Of a stretch of 64,000 bases of DNA, positions 24,401 to 36,968 are shown in pieces. The stretch spans positions 1-64,000 of the forward strand of contig JAAONU010000085.1 of the NCBI GenBank assembly GCA_012932295.1, given 5' to 3'. The stretch is from Cyclina sinensis. Lineage: Eukaryota > Mollusca > Bivalvia > Venerida > Veneridae. Numbering within the stretch: the stretch's first letter is position 1; every line of letters begins with the position of its first letter. Made by a program: the position numbers and the translations under genes. The notes under the pieces are model-generated. The model was not told the DNA's origin. It saw only the letters and a list, made by a program, of their open reading frames with translations, and did no database searches.

Positions 24401-25729
24401 TGCCATTGCATAACCTGACATCATTTGTGAACCATTCAACATACATACCAACTTCAGTAACTGCTACCTGTTACATAAAATGTCCTAAAACTTAATTTTC
24501 TTAAAAGCCTTTAATGATTCAATTTTTATTTAAAATAAAACAAATTATACCCAACAAACACTTCTTGCAGCATTTTAAATGCTGTGCATGCTTTAAGTAT
24601 GTTTAAACAATAAAACATTAATTTTCAGTTATGATACGATAAGTTTATTGCAAAGAGAAACATTATACAATTTCAAAAGCATATACACATACTCGTACAG
24701 TGTTATAAGATATATCTATTTAAGGCAAATTTCTTCCAAATCATGTTAATGGCTAAGGATTGTGTCTGACTGCAAGTAACTGTAACCAGGTAACTGAACT
24801 GATTACTTCTTCCTGGCACCGCTAGATGATTAATAAAAACACAGAAATACTTATATGTGTTGTTTTTATTTCATTTCATATTCTTTTTTTGTGTGATATG
24901 GTGAACATTCTAACCTGGTGGCAGTTGGCATGAGAGGTTCCGATGTTATCAATCCACCTATCAAATGTTAACAGATACTTGGTCAGCCGATCAGCGTGTG
25001 TTAAGCAATAAATCTCTCCTACTACTTTCATTTGAATACATTAGATAAGGGCCAAATAGAGATGTTTCAAGAACAATACTCGAGAAATTCCTTTATAGCT
25101 TTTTTCTTGATTCGGTCTAATTTTTTCATACCCTGAAATTCCAAGCCATATTTAATAGCATCATTTATTTTTTCATTTGTTTATACATCAGATACAAGTA
25201 TCTTGATGATTAAGACTGATTAACACTTAACTGTACATGTGACATACTGGTCAGTGCAATGTTTGGATATTACTGTAAGTATGGTGTTTGGCCATAAAAA
25301 TGCTTGTTTTGTACACATAAGAATGGCACATATAATCTTTGTATTCTATGCTTTTTATTTAAGAAGTTATCATTTTTTATATTTTTAGAAAACTTTTTTC
25401 TTTGCTGCAAATTATTGTAATTGTCAGAAATGTCAACTATTGCTATTGTGCTGTGGTTTGTGTTAAGATAGCACAGGCTACATAAACTCAATAATTATCC
25501 TAAGGTTTATCTTATAAGCAATATAACACTCTTTTCCAATTAAAAGTATTATTTCCTTGTTAATTATATGCATTTGAATCAATAAATGATTCCATGCAAA
25601 AAAGGATTACAAATTAAATGTTAGTTAGGTGCAATGTGACATATATGCTTGTCACTGATGCAGGCAACTTGATCTCCAATGGTACATGTATATAAACAGA
25701 TTTGTCTCAGTTATTTGAAAACCCTACCA
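24401..25729. other. No gene seen; AT-rich
   Basis: Between the satellite and the TIR element. It contains a further GTAACTGTAACCAGGTAACTG match to satellite sequence near 24775. No exon or RNA gene could be supported. Confidence 0.45.
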
Positions 25730-26732
25730 CAGTCCTACGAAACCCGGAGAATATCGGCTCAATCTGAGCCGAGTCTTATCTGTAAGCATATCAGTGAGCA
25801 TTGCCCCTAACAGTTATAAATCAATTACCACCAGCTTGTGTGTGTTTATAGTCTACTGACCACTCCAGCAATGTACTGATGTTATTCCTAAGATTTTATT
25901 GCCGCAACCTCTTCATTATCAGCATTTAACCAAATCATGTAGAAAATTAGAAAACAAATATATAAGTAGATCTAGTGAATGTGTGCACATTATTGACTTT
26001 TGGGTAATAATGACTTCTTCAATAATTATTTTTGTTGTATTATTTTTGTTACCGACAACTTGAGATAATTGTATTTAAAATGAAGCATTTTTATTTGTAT
26101 ACAAATAGGATTTCAAAGTTTTTTTGAGATTTTATTATTTATTTTGTTTGAATTTCTATCATAACAGAATTAAAAAAGTACTTCATTTCAGGTCATGATA
26201 TAAAGGATTTCATGATGTTTGTTTACAGCCCCATTCTGAACAACATGTTCTTGAGAATAATGGGCAATATGTTTCAGCCAGTGTTTTCTTTTTATTTTTT
26301 TGCAAAAAATCAAAAGCCAACCAACACACCTGTAAAAAATTTCAATTTCTCACGGAAGTTAAAGGGCGAAATAAAAACCATAAATGAGCAGGAATTTATT
26401 TGTGTTCAAGGTCTACTCAGATATACATACATCTATAATAATGATTTCTTCAGACTGCAACAAAACTGCAGAGAATAGTAATAAACAAGAAGACAACAGA
26501 TTAATGTGTAAAAGTTCTATATTACACATTAATTGAACCTAGTATTATAGAAATCTTTGTTTTGGATAAAGATCTTTAGGACATTTCACGAGAGCAATAT
26601 TTCATCATTAAGCTCAATTTATGCAGAGCTTTTTATTGAAAAGAAATGGGAAAAAATATGTATGTGTAAACATAACTTCATGACGTCAAATTCAATAGAT
26701 ATTTTGAATATACTTATGAAGACCTGCTTGTG

Positions 26733-26773
<41 letters not shown>
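26733..26773. repeat. (A)41 homopolymer
   Basis: Pure A tract inside the TIR element. The inverted copy has a T/A-rich region at the matching place (about 42770-42800). Lengths of such tracts are unreliable in assemblies. Confidence 0.95.
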
Positions 26774-26778
<5 letters not shown>

Positions 26779-26999
26779 GAGATTTACTAAAAACCGAAGA
26801 ATTTCACCGAAGCGATTAAGAACATATCAAAACCGAAGGCTTAAATCAGAACTGATAGAAAATTAGCTGGAAAAGAGAGGGATGCAGTAAAACTTAAAGC
26901 ATGATATCTTCATATACCTTGAATCTTAGAAGATGATTTGTTTAAAAAACAAAACCAGAAACTGTACAGTCCTAAATAATTATATGTGGTGACAGTGTT

Positions 27000-28060
27000 T
27001 CTTCATGCCGCCACCTTGCAGCCATAAATATTTGTATTGAAACAAATTCAAATGGTCTGGAAAAAAACATTGAGATTGCAAAATTTGTGCTTTGCAATTG
27101 CCCAAAATTCACATGGAATATATTATACAGATGTTCTGAATAATATTTCAGATTTAGACATTGAGGATGTATCTGCAGTTATAGGCGTCTTTAAAAATGA
27201 ATCAAGTTCACTGCAGTATTCAGTATTAGATTCATTAGTGACTGAAAGTAAAGAAGATACTGATGGCCGAGTATATGAAGCTCTACAAGAAGAAAAATGA
27301 CATGAACAATTCCATACACACTCTTGGTTTTGAGACACAAATACCACCTAAAATGATAACTAGGCACTCTCCATCAGTGATTAGAAGAGATGATGATATA
27401 TCAAAGCTGCAAGAGAATTTAGATGCTATTCTCATCATGACAGATCGAGAAAGCAGCAAGAAAATATCAATTGCACCTGTCACCAAATTGGAGCAAATTC
27501 ATTCAACTAAGAAAAGAGATAGAAGTGCCATCATTTTCTAGCAGAATTGTCTGTCTTGCGTCTGAGAAAATAAAAAAAATACAAATCTCTAAGCTTATAT
27601 AAAGATGCTGGCCTACTTCACATTTTCAAATATACGAGAGGCGATGAATTTTCAGAATGGAGAAAAGCTGCTATCAGTAGAACACATTGACATCACGACA
27701 AAATGCATCATGTTTCTAACTGTAGGTTTTCATCTAGCATTTGTTTGCAAATTCTTTCAGAGTCGCACCTCAGCAGAACAAGACATCAAATCAATTTATT
27801 CAATGCAGATTTCTCAGAATCAGGCCAGACTATCATGTTTTCATGAAAAGAGGTGAAAATAACAATGGCAAATTTGCTCTGCATGTTGAAAGTATGCATC
27901 ATTGTGAAGCGATATGCGCAATTCCTTTGGCAGAACGACTAGATAGAGCAAAAGAATACTCGCTACTTCTTGCAGCTGATATAAATGTAAAGTTTCAAGA
28001 ACCAAAGAATGTTTGGAATGGAAAGCTGCTACTGTCACTGATTCTGACACTGACACTTTT
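27000..28060 (+). pseudogene. Decayed ORF of the TIR element, family unknown
   Basis: Conserved between three copies: here on +, at about 42710-41640 on -, and at 29950-29325 on -. That makes it a real former coding region, but every copy has frameshifts and stops. Segments include LDIEDVSAV, SVLDSLVTESKED, GRVYEALQEEK, APVTKLEQIHS, KLLSVEHIDIT, FFQSRTSAEQDI and LAADINVKFQEP. The matching minus copy has SEWKKLLSVEHIDITAK and LAADIDLKFQEP. I recognise no transposase catalytic triad and no known domain, so the protein is unidentified. It may be the transposase or a captured gene. Confidence 0.55.
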
Positions 28061-29299
28061 TTGTTTTTATTGAGTTCACCTCTGTATAGGACATGCTAAT
28101 TTAAAGTAACTTACACACAGATTATTTAAAGATGCATAGAAAGGAAAATGTTTACCGACATTCAAGTAGTTATTGTGAAAGCACATGAAAACCTAGCCGT
28201 TGACTTTTTGAAACAAATCAGAATTTCATACTTTATTGATATTTTGTTTTACTCTGGTAGTCACAGAGGAGAAACTGTCTTCATATTTCATGCACAGAAT
28301 TCAAAAATCGCAGCTTTGTTGTATTTTATGGTAAACGACAGTTTCAACGACTAGAATTGCATGGATTGAGTCTTCCTAGGAACAATTATTTATCTTGCTT
28401 TTTTAGGGTCAATAAAAGGGTGGAATTACACTGTTTATTTACTTTCCTTCAGTTTTAAAGAAATCATTTTGAAGCAAAAATATTAGTTGCTTAAATTGTA
28501 ATGTTTTTTTCATCTTATTTGTTTTTTTTTTTTTTTCTAAAGCTACCTGACTTACTCTAAAACTGTCAAATATAGAATGGTTATGTTAAAAAATGCAGTT
28601 AATATATAATATATTTATATTAAATATATCATTTACCATGCATCCATCATCTTTTGTGGTTTTTGTTAGATATTACTTATTAAGTGGGTACTGTCACACC
28701 AAAAAAAAAAAGTACTATAGCACTATTTTCCGGCAACAATGTCAACATTCCATATCTTTTCCATTTTCCATTTTATACAAAGCTTACGGTCAAATATTGT
28801 TTTGAAAGTTTTTATCGGATATCCACCTTCTTTTACCTTTTTAAAAATGAAGCAATATCCCCCTTTTCGAACAAATTTAGTCCTAGTTCAATTGACAGGT
28901 GTTTCATATTTCAGCTTTTAATTTTATTATGTTATTGTTTCTACATATTTGATAAATACTAGAGGTTTATAAAGATATTCTATGTTCTTATAAATTATTG
29001 GCTTGAAAGCTAAATTCCGATTTGATGTGTAGAGATAGTTTTTATTATTTCTAATTTTTAAGCAGTACTTGCACAATGTTTACTGATAACATTCATCTGG
29101 GTATAATTAACTGCAGCCAGACTCCAGTAACCATCTTTTACTGAGATGTTAAGAGAGATAAACTGTTTGTTTATTGCCCTGTGATTTAATACGGGCAATT
29201 TTAACTGTCGATACTGGAAGGTCAAAATTCACTGAAATCTCCCGGTTTTCGTAGGACTGGCAATGAACTTTGTATGACCGCAGTGTTGTATTCATGGTA

Positions 29300-30030
29300 C
29301 ACTCAATTCAACTGCCACCAGTCCCTATGTTCTGAGAGGCAAGTACATGCAAAGTAACATTTCTTGTAGGTATTGTTGGTTATTGTAAAAGTGACACCAG
29401 AATATACAACAGAACATAGGGACATTTATTATTCTTTTAGTCGTTTTTGCAAAAGCAATTGCGCATATCGCTTCAAAATGACGCATACTTTTAACATGCA
29501 GAGCAAATGTAATTGTCACCTATTTTCATGAAATCATAATAGTCTGATCTGATATTTCAGAAATCTACTTTGCGACTTTGAAGGAATTTGCAAATAAATG
29601 CAAGCTGAAAACGTACATTTAGACACCTGATGTACTTTGTCTAGATGACAATGTGTTCTACTGATAACAGCTTTTTTCCATTCTGAAGAGTCATTGCCTC
29701 TATGTGAAGTAGTTCAGCATCTTTATGTGCAATTATAAGAATTGTAATCTTTGAATTTAATGGTACTTCTCTCTCTTTTCCTGGTTTGAATGAATTTGCT
29801 CCAATTGTGTACTTGTCAGATGGAAATTATATTTTCATACTGCTTTTTTCCGACCTTCAAGGTCTGTCTTTATGAGAATATCATCTAAATCCTCTTGCAG
29901 CTTTTATATATCATCATCTCGTCCAGACCATTTGAATTTGTTTCAATACAAACATTTATGGCTGCAGGGTGGCTGAGTGATGAAACACGGAGAGTACATA
30001 TAATAACTTAAGTCATATTTAATGAAATGT
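29300..30030 (-). mobile_element. Third, deleted copy of the TIR-element coding region
   Basis: Minus-strand match to 27.0-28.0 kb: …TGCAAATGTAATTGTCACC… (29505), GTGTTCTACTGATAACAGC (29650) and TATGGCTGCAGGGTGG (29955) all occur inverted in the left-arm copy. It is shorter and more decayed, without recognisable TIRs. It lies in the spacer of the inverted duplication directly after the left-arm element. Confidence 0.65.
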
Positions 30031-30049
30031 CCTGGTATAACAGTTCAAC

Positions 30050-30520
30050 ATAAACTAGACATTTTTGATAAACTTATCTTACCCATCCTTAATTATGGTT
30101 CCGAAGTCTGGGGTTTAAATGATTGTTAGAGATTAGAAGGAATACAAGTACACTTTTACAAAACTGTGTTGGGGTGAGAGGTCAAACACAAAACAATTTT
30201 ATTTATGGTGAGTTAGGTAGAACTAGCCTAAAATCAAAAAGAGCAATAAATGTTATTAGATATTGGTTAAAAATTATACAGTTAGATGATACTAAGTATG
30301 TAAAGGAATTGTATTCTTTAATGTATAGAAATCTAGATATTTCGTGGGCAATGAATGTTAAAAATTTACTACAGTCTCTAGGTTTATATGAAGCCTGATT
30401 AAACCAAGATGTTGGAAATGTAAATGCTTTTATCAACCTGGTCAAACAAAGAATTACTGATATTTTTATACAGAATTGGAATGCTGAGATAAATAAGGTT
30501 CCTATGGAAGGGGGTCAGAC
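30050..30520 (+). pseudogene. LINE fragment, post-RT region
   Basis: It reads LPILNYGSEVWGLN, a stop, then GIQVHFYKTVLGVRGQTQN, GELGRTSL and a YWLKI segment, up to about 30515. The P-(I/V)-L-x-YG-x-E-x-W motif followed by GELGR…YWLK is the familiar C-terminal part of many invertebrate LINE polyproteins. Stops at 30127 and near 30396 break it. RT and endonuclease parts are absent. A fragment, unrelated in position to the LINE at 5.7-13.4 kb. Confidence 0.65.
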
Positions 30521-33500
30521 CCTACTATTTGCAATCATAATTGCATAAAGTGACTGGGAAAAATGTTTTTAGGGAGTTTAGAAGCAATTGATACGTCTGA
30601 CATTCCAACAATATGTTTTAGTTATCAGTATTTTGTTTAAAAGTCATCAGTCACCACTCACCCTTCTTATAGATCTGGATATTGTTCAATCACCCTAAGG
30701 ATATACTTCCTCCTTGTTAATTCTTGCCTTTGGCGTTCTCTGTGATATGCAGGATTTGTATTATCAGATCCGCTGTCAAAATTATATTCTGTTAGTTTCG
30801 CCCATAGTTTTCTCGTTTAGGGCAAACCCATTATTTTATGTATTCTATTGCACTGAAAATGAAACTAGAAATAAAAAGAGCCTTTTTTATCCGGGGACCA
30901 TACGCCGCTGATCATGGAATGGCATTTATCTGAAAATAACGCATTGAAGGTTTCATGTTCACCACCATATGCACACCATCGTTTTGGGATGGGTTTGCTG
31001 GTGTAAATATTGAGTTACGTTCAACCCAAGGCTAGGCGGCTTGGGCATTCCCATTACTGCCCATGCACAGGCTCAATCAAACCGAGCCTGCAATATTTCA
31101 ATATTTGTCGTGTTCGGTGGCTATCAAAGTTCCCCTTTCATCTATTTAAAATGGACAAAAAACAAGTTATGTTTTACCTAGCGTACATTAAAATGTGCAT
31201 CAGAACACTGGAATTACTGTATGAAACGTCTCAAAAACGATACTGATATTGTATAAACAATTATCTACAATATTGTTTGTCATCTATCAAAATTGTTGCA
31301 TGTTTATATATAACACAACAGAAGGTTTTAATGTTGAAACAGGAATAAGAAATGAAAATTGGCTTATTTACGTTTGTTAAAATATACAAACCACCGTAAC
31401 GTATTGTAGACTATTTTTAAGTGTTAGTGATGCAAACGGTATTCTTTTTTGTTTTAGTGTGTGCTTGGTAATTAGAGCGTTCCGCGTATAAATGTAAAAT
31501 GTAAATGTAATGATAAATACATTTTTCACTAAAGTTTGCCTTTCATAACAATCAGTTGTGAAAAGGTTGTTTAATTTTGCCTTTTGCAAAGTTTTCATCC
31601 TATTTATTAGACGTTTTGTTTTTATTTTCTGTCAATAACTATAAAACCAGCTTTACAAAAAGATCTAAAAATAAGCACATATAAAATGTCTTTAATCATA
31701 ATGCAATACTTGTCTTTTTTATTTGTGTAGCCGTATACGGAAATGCGTCACTTTTTTAAATCTTATCAAATCTCGACTGTGTGTTGCGTTGCATGAGAAG
31801 GTACATGCACTTTGTCGTTCATACTGTAGTTCATCTTATATAATCGTTCGGAGAGAGAGATTTTAAGAGAAATAAAACAAGAGAAAAAAAACCGTCTAAT
31901 TAATTGTTTGCAAATTTTCAAAACTCATTTTCTTATCAGTTTTGTTCTTAAGCAAATAACGTGCACAGGTTTAAGATTTGTTATAGTGACTTTCTTTATA
32001 TGCAATTTTTATTGTGCCAGCATATCCAAAACTAACTTTAAAAGCGTTACTTTGGTGGATATTAACAGGTACATATTTAAAAAAAAAAACACTTACGGCA
32101 AACAACTCTAAAAAAACAATGACAAAATTAGATAAAATTGAATGAAAAGTTACGATGCTGAAACAAAGCGTGGAACTGTCATTGTATCTTAATTAGTTAA
32201 ATAAAATCATAATGCGTTTACTTGTTCAGACAAAAAATAATTTGAAAACTTCAGCTTCGAGAATTTAATGGTTCAATTGGTGAACAATATTGATGAAAAA
32301 TACAACAGAAATTGTAAAATTTCAGTGAGGAGAAAACGAGTCAGTCAATAAAACGTTCGAATAAATTATTATAATATTAAGAAGTAACATGAGAAAAAAA
32401 GATTCCTGCTATCGTGCATGTTAATAAATAGCATAATCTATCCAAATATTATTGAAATAGATACAAACAAATTAACTAAATGAAACAGACGACTTAGTTA
32501 TTGATATTGAAATCCTTAGTAGAGTAAACACTCATAAAATTACGCCGCGTTACCTTCCTCAGGTCTGAGGGATGTTATCTCGAGCAGCACTGTTATCTCT
32601 GGGTGAGATGTTATTTTAACTCCACTGACCAGATCTTATCAGGAATTTATGGTGTTTCAGTGTCATGTTTATCATGATTTGTGTTGCTCTGTTACTTGGT
32701 GTATAAGAACCGCAGTTCTTGAATTTATAAAATTTACATATGATCCAAGCGCGGGCATGATATTTTAACAAATTCAAAGTACACTTAAACCTTCTTGAAT
32801 CTGTATAATAATTGAGAGATAATAATTGGTTCATGTACGATTAATGTCTAGGTACTTCTTCTCTTGTATGTTGATTAAATTGCCAAAGAATTTATGTTTT
32901 GCCTATCTTAAATTACCCGTAAAACCTTTCATTTTTAATGTTATTTACATCAAAACATTCCAAGCGCTTCCTTATTTATCTCCATAAAATAACAAGTTCT
33001 AATAAACAAGAAGAAATTTAAATACCATGTTTATTATCTTATCCATAAAAATGATCTAATTAAATATTGATAAAAAACAAATATATTATAACCCGAATTA
33101 GGATTTTGATGTTGATATCCCATTTGCACCTGGGTAGTCAGATCAGTACAGGGACTTGAGACCATCCCTATATTACGCAATAAATTAATAAACTCTTCAG
33201 TGTGTTAGTGCTTCAATAACAACAATTAGCATTAAAAAACAACATGCTGAATGCTAATCATAACACAAACCTAGCATAAAAACTGGCTAAGAAATAAATA
33301 CTACATGTGTACCATCTTTAAAAAGATGGAACTAATTTATTATCTATCCGCACACTACAAGGATAAAGGCTGAGTAATATTCTACAAACTAACGTGGTTA
33401 TGGGCTTATCAGTAAACATTATCCTAAACACTGGTCAAGAGCAATTCGTCAGACAGAGATTTATTAGCCCTCTAATTGGTCTCCCGCTGATAGGAAAAAG

Positions 33501-33735
33501 AAGTGGGAATTTCTGTAAAGGGAGCGTAAAATTGTTTTCTTCCTCGATTAACTACAAAAGTCAAATTATTCCTGAAGCAACTTAAATGATATCAGTTGAC
33601 GAATGTAAACTGATTTTTTTTCATTTATTTTTATCAATTATGTGACCTGAAAAACAACTTGTTTGGAAGACCACTTGTTTAAATACCTATTTGTGACTAG
33701 TTCTTGACTAATAAATGTCAAAAGGATTGTGTCAT
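30521..33735. other. No gene seen; spacer of the inverted duplication
   Basis: AT-rich, with short chance frames only. No splice-flanked coding segment, RNA gene or tandem repeat was found on either strand. Confidence 0.45.
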
Positions 33736-34012
33736 AACAAAAACTGTTCTTACTGGAGTTTGGCTGTAGTTAATTACAAGCAGCTGATTTTTATCACTTA
33801 CCATTATGCAAATACTGCTTAAAACTTAGAAATAGTAAATTCTATCTCTACACATCAAATAGGATTTTTACTTTCAAGTCAATAACTTATAAGAACATAG
33901 AATGTCTTTACAAACCTCTGGTAATTATTTAATGTGTAGAAACAATAACGCAATAAAAATAAAAGCTGAAATTTGAAACACCTGTCAATTTATCTAGGAC
34001 TAAATTTAATAT

Positions 34013-34733
34013 TGTTGTATTTTTAGGGTAGTAAGTACCTGTAAGATAGCTTTGTATAATCATTCTTAGTATTCATAGTAGAAATTCTTATAGTGGAAAC
34101 ATTAAGGGGTCAGTTGAACTTATTTCACCTTTGGTTAACCTCTGCAGTGAATCTGCTAGAAGAACAAAGGAGTAGCATGTAGCACCATAAATCATGACTA
34201 GTAGGCTACACTTGTAGCATTGTAGCATTCTCTGTAGGCTAACATTTGATGTATTATGCTACACTCCTTATTGGGAAGGAGATGACAGACTAATGATGCT
34301 ACACCCCTTATTTGGAGGGAAGGGTATATATACTGGAGCAAACAGGTATTCTGGGTTTTTTATCAGACTTTTCCTTGTAACAGGTATTTTTACTAGTATT
34401 TCATAGAAATATTACCATAGAGATGGATTTTACTTAGAGTGTAGTTAACTTTGAGCTATGTGTGAGAGAAATACATCTTTGGATTTATTACTGTAATTAT
34501 AACATATATACCTAGCATAGAATTAAATTAGTAAAATGGACATATTGCTTTGTGGCTCATTTTGGCAAGTTGGACTTTCTATATGTGTATTGTAATAAAC
34601 TGACACTAAATATTGGTGACACAACACTGATGGCCATGTTATCAAAAATATCACAACCAACCTCCTCTCCCCGGGATTGTTAGAAATTTGGTGGCAGCGA
34701 TACCCATATGTACAAAAGTACATTTTTACAACA
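34013..34733 (+). repeat. 5' LTR
   Basis: TGTTGTA…TACAACA ends. Contains a TATATATA box (about 34325-34332) and AATAAA (34594-34599). Near its 3' end, at about 34690, TTGGTGGCAGCG resembles the start of the primer site that follows the LTR. Confidence 0.95.
34325..34332 (+). promoter_or_regulatory. LTR TATA box
   Basis: GGGTATATATACTGG in the middle of the 5' LTR, followed ~260 bp later by AATAAA; the usual U3-R arrangement. Confidence 0.6.
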
Positions 34734-34734
34734 C

Positions 34735-34752
34735 TGGTGGCAGCGTCGGGAT
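34735..34752 (+). promoter_or_regulatory. Primer binding site, probably tRNA-Leu
   Basis: TGGTGGCAGCGTCGGGAT starts one base after the LTR. TGG pairs with a tRNA CCA end. The first 11 bases fit the acceptor end of animal tRNA-Leu (…CGCTGCCACCA); the identity is an inference. Confidence 0.7.
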
Positions 34753-34815
34753 TATGATCTTTAACACGTTTCTGGAGATTTAAAATTTATTGGACTTTGC
34801 CTTTGGAAATCAAAA

Positions 34816-35943
34816 ATGGGACCAAAAAAACAAACAGATAAGGATTCTGTTATAACTGAGCAGGAAGATAGTGGTGAACATTTATTGTCAGAAATTGAGA
34901 TTTTAAAACAAAAACTTAAAACTGCAGAACAAGAAAAACTGACATTAGAAACTAGACTTCACAAAAATCAAGAAGAAAATGTGCTTGAAAGAGATGAACT
35001 TGTGCGGAATTATCAACAAAGAATTAACAATATTAACCTAGAAAAAGACAGTCAGATCAGGCAATTAGAAAGTGAAAGAGATACTTTACATAATGCTTCA
35101 TCAAACAGGCAGGTCAGTCATCAAACAAGCAGTGATCACTCCAACAATGGGACTCGAAACAAATTTGTGGTTCCTTTACCAAAACAACTTATTTTTGATG
35201 GCAGAAGTTCGTGGGAAAGCTTCATTCACCAATTTGAAGCTATGGTTGCAGCATACCAGTGGGATGACAGTGAAAAATTATTCCGTCTCAAAAACAGTCT
35301 TAGGGGCGAAGCTTCGGAGTTTGTGTTTAATCAGCTGAGCACAGATATCTTAGAAAATTTCAACAAGGTCAGGTCAGCATTGGCAACTCGTTTTCAAGAG
35401 AAAAGATCAACTGCTTCATATCTGGCTGAACTGGAAAACTGCAAGTACACAAGTGGTAAAGAAAAGTTAGCTGAATATGTTGCTAGTATCAAACGACTAG
35501 TAATTAAAGGTTATCCAACTGCAGATAATGCTACTCGGGAAACCATCGGCCTTCGTCATTTCTTGAAAGGACTTCCAGATTCACAGGCAGCTTTATTCAT
35601 CGGGATGCAAAACCCACAAACAATAGATCAAGCACGAGAATTTTTTGATAATTACACCAGTATCAGAGATGATGTAAGATGTCCAAAAGTAAGAAGTGTT
35701 GACAATAGGAAGGATACTTATGTTACCGAGGCTCGCTTACAGGATTTTGGAAGGGACTTGAAGTCAAATATTGGAAAGAAGATTGATCAATTGGCAAATC
35801 AGCTACATGTGAAGAGTAATATCAAGACCAAAGGAATATCTCACAACAAAACGAATATAGAGTGTTACAAGTGTCATCGTAATGGTCATTATGCTTCTGA
35901 GTGTAAGTCAGAAGTTAGATGTGGAGATCAGTCGGAAAACTAG
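34816..35943 (+). CDS. gag: Retrotransposon Gag
   Basis: 375 aa, from the first ATG after the primer site to TAG. Residues ~10-95 are Lys/Glu-rich and look coiled-coil. Residues ~115-290 resemble a retrotransposon gag capsid region (WESFIHQFEA, LRGEASEFVF). Near the C-terminus is one CCHC zinc knuckle, CYKCHRNGHYASEC (C-x2-C-x4-H-x4-C), for RNA binding. Gag assembles the particle that packages the element RNA. Its last 25 bases overlap the protease frame, which is -1 relative to gag, compatible with ribosomal frameshifting though no slippery site was established. The frame is intact. Confidence 0.93.
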   Translation: MGPKKQTDKDSVITEQEDSGEHLLSEIEILKQKLKTAEQEKLTLETRLHKNQEENVLERDELVRNYQQRINNINLEKDSQIRQLESERDTLHNASSNRQVSHQTSSDHSNNGTRNKFVVPLPKQLIFDGRSSWESFIHQFEAMVAAYQWDDSEKLFRLKNSLRGEASEFVFNQLSTDILENFNKVRSALATRFQEKRSTASYLAELENCKYTSGKEKLAEYVASIKRLVIKGYPTADNATRETIGLRHFLKGLPDSQAALFIGMQNPQTIDQAREFFDNYTSIRDDVRCPKVRSVDNRKDTYVTEARLQDFGRDLKSNIGKKIDQLANQLHVKSNIKTKGISHNKTNIECYKCHRNGHYASECKSEVRCGDQSEN

Positions 35944-36968
35944 GTAAGACCAAGGCTAACGGCCCAGCATTGGTCTCAGAAATAAATAGTGAATTTAGAA
36001 CTATCAGATGTAGATCTGCATCTAGTGATGGAATGTCTATTATATTTCCCGTTAAACTTTGTGAAACTTTGAATGTAAACTTTGTAGTAGATACTGGTGC
36101 ATGTACTTCCATTATTTCTACAGCTGTGTACAATAAAATTCCAGCTGAGCGGCGTCCTTTACTTGAACAGGTTGGTTCTTCTGTGCGACTTCAAGTGGCA
36201 GACGATGGATTATTAGCTATAGATGGACAATGTGAAATGACATTTAAGTCTTCAGGACAAACATTTAAATATACTTTATTTGTGGCACCAATTCATGATG
36301 ATGGGCTTATTGGTATGGATTTTTTGTATGACAATAATTTTCAGCTAAGTGCACAAGGTGGATTACGATTAAATGGAAAAAAGTGTAAAACTTTTGTGGA
36401 GAAAGTTCCTCTCAGGGCAGTTCAAATAACAACAAGGTCAAAGACACGCATTCCAGCTAACTCTGAGTGTATTATACCTGGTCAGGCAATAAAATTTAGA
36501 GCTGTTAATTCACAATTTGGAATTATATGCCCATCAGCTTGTAAACAGCCAGCTAATCATGTTACATTAGGGAGTGCGCTCATAACCCCAGGGACTATTA
36601 AAGATAATGAGATTCCAGTTAGGCTTATCAACACATCAGACAGGGCTGTGAAATTAGCAAGTGGGGTCACTTTGGGTTATTTACAAGAAATAAACAGTTC
36701 TGACTTATTGAAGGAGAATGTGAGTTTAGATAAGGAAAATGTACTGAAAAACATTAAAAGCAAAAATAAACCTGATATTTCTACTTGGGGTGAGGATTTG
36801 CTTCAATTATATGAAAGATCTTCAAAAACATTAAATGACTCACAAAAAGAAAAGTTAAAATGTCTTTTAGAAAAATATAAAGGAACTTTTTCTACATCTT
36901 CTACAGATTTAGGTAGATTTTCAATAGTTAAACATTATATTGAGCACCAGAAAATATTAGGCCAGTGA
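35919..36968 (+). CDS. pol: Retrotransposon protease region of Pol
   Basis: 349-aa frame. FVVDTGACTSI (near residue 55) is the active-site D-T/S-G of a retropepsin-type aspartic protease, and IGMDFL (near 130) is the second conserved block. The rest is the linker to RT. The frame ends with TGA at 36966-36968 while RT starts in another frame. The expected continuous pol is therefore broken near 36940-36965, most simply by a single-base indel. In this family protease matures the Gag-Pol chain. Start at 35919 is nominal because translation probably enters from gag. Confidence 0.85.
   Translation: MWRSVGKLGKTKANGPALVSEINSEFRTIRCRSASSDGMSIIFPVKLCETLNVNFVVDTGACTSIISTAVYNKIPAERRPLLEQVGSSVRLQVADDGLLAIDGQCEMTFKSSGQTFKYTLFVAPIHDDGLIGMDFLYDNNFQLSAQGGLRLNGKKCKTFVEKVPLRAVQITTRSKTRIPANSECIIPGQAIKFRAVNSQFGIICPSACKQPANHVTLGSALITPGTIKDNEIPVRLINTSDRAVKLASGVTLGYLQEINSSDLLKENVSLDKENVLKNIKSKNKPDISTWGEDLLQLYERSSKTLNDSQKEKLKCLLEKYKGTFSTSSTDLGRFSIVKHYIEHQKILGQ

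Larger units (their letters stand above)
25730..29259 (+). mobile_element. ~3.5-kb TIR element (left-arm copy)
   Basis: The ends are inverted repeats: CAGTCCTACGAAACCCGGAG at 25730, and on the opposite strand CAGTCCTACGAAAACCGGGA from 29259. A subterminal hairpin CGGCTCA/TGAGCCG lies at about 25754-25771. The interior has decayed coding sequence at 27.0-28.06 kb. No clear target-site duplication flanks it, so the superfamily is unassigned; a terminal CAG is shared by several TIR groups. A diverged inverted copy lies at 33736-43765 and an internally deleted one at 29300-30030. Confidence 0.65.

Noticed and set aside
29900..30520. LINE fragment as part of the LINE at 5.7-13.4 kb
   Set aside because: Opposite strand, different motif set (GELGR type) and separate context; treated as an independent fragment.
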